Assembly (NCBI GenBank): GCA_013425425.1
Contig: JACCLJ010000019.1
Location: 1 to 6,491 of the forward strand
Direction of reading: 5' to 3'
DNA from: Microcaldota archaeon
Lineage (GTDB): Archaea; Micrarchaeota; Micrarchaeia; Anstonellales; Bilamarchaeaceae
Length of the DNA stretch: 6,491 nucleotides
Position numbers and translations under genes: made by a program. Shown here piece after piece: positions 5,709 through 6,491 of the stretch (its first letter is position 1; every line of letters begins with the position of its first letter). Below the pieces are notes generated by a model that saw nothing but the letters and a program-made list of their open reading frames with translations, did no database searches and had not been told where the DNA came from.

Positions 5709-6491
5709 TTATTTTCCAGTCTCAAAACTGGCGAGGCTTACGCTTTCATTGCCCAGTACGATATGGTTTATTACGAAATAAGCGAGCCAGACAAAGAAAC
5801 AGGCGATCATGAGCTTGAACGTGGTTTTCGCGTTTGCCGGAGTCGGGTAGATGAAAAGATAGATGAAAAGAAGAGTGGCGAATGCCGCGCAGGCGGTTAT
5901 GCTCATCGATATCCAGGGAAGAAACGTCAGGTTGAAGCCCAGGATGAGGATTGCAAAAAGCGCGACGGCGCGCGGACCCAGAACCGTGGCGAATGTTTTT
6001 ATCCCGAATTTCCTGTCCGTTTCCATGTCCATTATGGTGCCGGTAGCATGCACTGTCGACAGGCAGAGGGAAAAAGCTATTATCCTATAGTCGAGGAAAA
6101 GCAGCGAGCCTGAAAGCGAGCAGGCAAGGGCGAACGGGAAATACCCGTAGCCGGCATTGACGATGGAGTCGATGACAGGAATTGTCTTAAGCCTGAGGGG
6201 CGGCATGGAATACGCGATGGGCCATGCGACACCCACGGTCATTATCGCGGCATGCAGCGCGTTCAACGTGCTGTAGGCGACCGCCAGCAGCAGAAACGCT
6301 ATGAAAAGCGAAAGCCCCATCACCCACGCTATATCCTTCTTTTCCAGGATGTGCCCCCACATCCCCCCCTTCCTCGGGTTTATGCTATCAGTCTCGATAT
6401 CGTAAACGTCGTTGATTCCGTAGATAAGGAAGGAAAGCGGAAAGGAAAGCAGCAGCAGTTCGGCGATTTCCACCGTTCCGAGGTGGGCCGA
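5709..6491 (-). CDS. UbiA-family prenyltransferase (5' end outside window)
   Basis: This is a membrane enzyme that transfers a prenyl group from an isoprenoid diphosphate to an acceptor. The reading frame is open to the right edge: before a possible GTG at 6473 the frame continues with residues SAHLGT and no stop. That GTG is therefore probably internal, and roughly the first 30-40 residues are missing. Counting from the GTG, the first Asp-rich motif is NDVYDIETD (21-29), followed by NPRKGG (32-37). YSMPPLRLK (88-96) and PVIDS (99-103) are the family's central loop, and the second Asp motif is DMETDRKFGIKT (149-160). About seven or eight hydrophobic segments are visible, for example 5-20, 49-68, 76-90, 129-143, 169-187, 193-209 and 220-240. 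The N-terminal NDVYDxxxDxxNPRK pattern recalls prenyltransferases of archaeal lipid or lycopene-elongating type, but the substrate cannot be fixed from this sequence. It lies upstream of the PurD-like gene on the same strand. Confidence 0.88.
   Translation of the reverse strand, partial: SAHLGTVEIAELLLLSFPLSFLIYGINDVYDIETDSINPRKGGMWGHILEKKDIAWVMGLSLFIAFLLLAVAYSTLNALHAAIMTVGVAWPIAYSMPPLRLKTIPVIDSIVNAGYGYFPFALACSLSGSLLFLDYRIIAFSLCLSTVHATGTIMDMETDRKFGIKTFATVLGPRAVALFAILILGFNLTFLPWISMSITACAAFATLLFIYLFIYPTPANAKTTFKLMIACFFVWLAYFVINHIVLGNESVSLASFETGK

Noticed and set aside
6471..6473. GTG as the true start of the prenyltransferase
   Set aside because: The frame stays open to the window edge and the family normally has an extra N-terminal segment before the first Asp-rich motif, so the gene probably begins outside.
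1..6491. CRISPR array, insertion sequence, inteins or long direct repeats
   Set aside because: None seen; both GTPases are uninterrupted and intergenic spaces are too short for arrays or transposons.

Overview
The window reads as a compact archaeal chromosome segment. Evidence for Archaea: an aIF5B-type initiation factor, an archaeal SRP54, an archaeal-type RNase P RNA, a tRNA-Phe interrupted at the classic archaeal intron position (37/38), the start of a type II methionine aminopeptidase, and TATA-like boxes placed about 26 nt before start codons. Tight packing, overlapping stop codons, a short RNase P RNA, a relaxed tRNA splice motif and trimmed or diverged enzymes would suit a small-genome lineage such as DPANN, but that placement is inference.

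Layout from left to right: the 5' end of map (minus, runs off the left edge); aIF5B (minus); an 85-bp divergent promoter region; SRP54 (plus); the RNase P RNA gene rnpB (minus, in the ~300-bp stretch after SRP54 that has no convincing protein gene); a short bidirectional promoter region; tRNA-Phe(GAA) with a 41-nt intron (plus); a small 194-aa M28/M42/M20-like zinc peptidase (plus); a PurD-like ATP-grasp ligase (minus), whose stop overlaps the peptidase stop; and a UbiA-family membrane prenyltransferase (minus, 5' end beyond the right edge).

Functionally the left two thirds is core gene-expression machinery: subunit joining (aIF5B), N-terminal methionine removal (map), co-translational targeting (SRP54), tRNA 5' processing (RNase P RNA) and one of its substrates (tRNA-Phe). 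The right third is metabolic and less certain: a peptidase, a PurD-like enzyme with altered active-site residues, and a prenyltransferase probably acting on isoprenoid lipids or quinone/carotenoid-type substrates.

The most useful observations are the RNase P RNA, which no protein-based annotation would find; its head-to-head arrangement with tRNA-Phe; the non-canonical splice motif of that tRNA; the repeated TATA-to-ATG spacing that predicts leaderless mRNAs; and the two divergent enzymes on the right. No mobile element, CRISPR array or repeat family was seen.
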